Shown here one piece after another: positions 22,453 to 22,568 of a stretch of DNA of 22,568 nt (position 1 is its first letter; each line of letters opens with the position of its first letter). Source of the stretch: Bacteroidales bacterium (GTDB lineage Bacteria; Bacteroidota; Bacteroidia; Bacteroidales; UBA1715); the NCBI GenBank assembly GCA_031262005.1, contig JAISIO010000118.1:1-22568 (forward strand), in the 5' to 3' direction. A program made the translations under genes and the position numbers. The notes under the pieces were generated by a model. It did not search any database. It was not told the DNA's origin and was given only the letters and a program-made list of their open reading frames with translations.

Positions 22453-22568
22453 CTAACGAAACCAAGTTGTTATGGTTACATTTGTTATTCTACGCTTATT
22501 CTCAGTTAGTTATATTGTTACATCTGTAAATTCCTCTCTGCAAGGTTCCTCTATCGTTCCTCTGTGCC

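Noticed and set aside
22426..22500. A complete but degenerate tRNA of about 75 bases on the minus strand
   Set aside because: Only five of seven acceptor pairs (AAGCG with CGCTT), no D arm, and an anticodon-like stem with an eight-base loop; more likely a chance match next to a tRNA fragment.
22318..22509. 63-codon ORF containing RGDSNPR
   Set aside because: The GDSNPR text is the well-known false translation of a tRNA T arm; the ORF also crosses two terminators.
22426..22568. 3' end of a tmRNA running out of the window
   Set aside because: The T arm fits, but the acceptor strand CGCTTCC with G73 is not the tmRNA type (its 5' end would not be GGGGC-like), and no pseudoknot pairing is visible in the next 116 bases. 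The part beyond the window cannot be seen.

Overview
The window reads as chromosomal DNA of an AT-rich member of the Bacteroidota, most likely of the Bacteroidales type. Several independent signs agree. Promoter-like boxes match the Bacteroidota -7 consensus TAnnTTTG (upstream of ctc, glmM, queE, the MoxR gene and the HU gene), and Shine-Dalgarno sequences are mostly absent. Two secreted proteins end in type IX secretion system (T9SS) sorting domains. There is a DUF4835 protein, an OstA-like protein of the Bacteroidota kind, and a YebC with the phylum's variant N-terminus. I cannot name the genus from the sequence alone.

Layout. 1-291 is the 3' end of recF. 381-668 is an orphan MNT nucleotidyltransferase whose apparent N-terminus is cut by an in-frame TGA. 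815-2764 holds ctc (ribosomal protein L25) and glyA, closed by a strong terminator. 2847-3197 is a cluster of palindromic intergenic repeats. 3198-5380 is the accessory-looking part: a small T9SS cargo protein, a 500-base non-coding stretch containing a roughly 210-base imperfect hairpin, and a two-gene DUF3791/DUF3990 cassette that looks like a toxin-antitoxin pair with an ADP-ribosyltransferase-like partner. 5637-13995 is a long plus-strand run of housekeeping and envelope genes: inositol monophosphatase family protein, glycosyltransferase 2, phosphoglucosamine mutase, an extremely acidic protein, YebC, a MoxR ATPase, an OstA/LptA-like protein and a metallophosphoesterase. queE faces it on the minus strand. 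14743-19226 carries a secreted M23 peptidase and a large T9SS cargo protein made of 23 two-cysteine repeats. 19363-21571 on the minus strand holds a histidine phosphatase, a tyrosine-rich lipoprotein and the DUF4835 protein. 22013-22285 is an HU-family protein with a well-formed promoter and terminator.

The right edge (22426-22568) holds a tRNA terminator and the 3' part of a tRNA-Ser-like gene on the minus strand, but no D arm, anticodon arm or full 5' acceptor strand. This looks like one end of an element integrated into a tRNA gene, with the element continuing to the right beyond the window.

How the genes fit together. Much of the window serves the cell envelope: glmM and the glycosyltransferase act in amino-sugar and glycan synthesis, the OstA-like protein is probably part of lipopolysaccharide transport, the M23 peptidase acts on peptidoglycan, and two cargo proteins leave by T9SS, to which DUF4835 proteins have also been linked. 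The items I find most unusual are the 210-base hairpin, the neighbouring DUF3791/DUF3990 cassette, the 23-repeat cargo protein with recent internal duplications, the 52-base inverted repeat found in both convergent gaps next to the T9SS cargo genes, and the tRNA fragment at the right edge.
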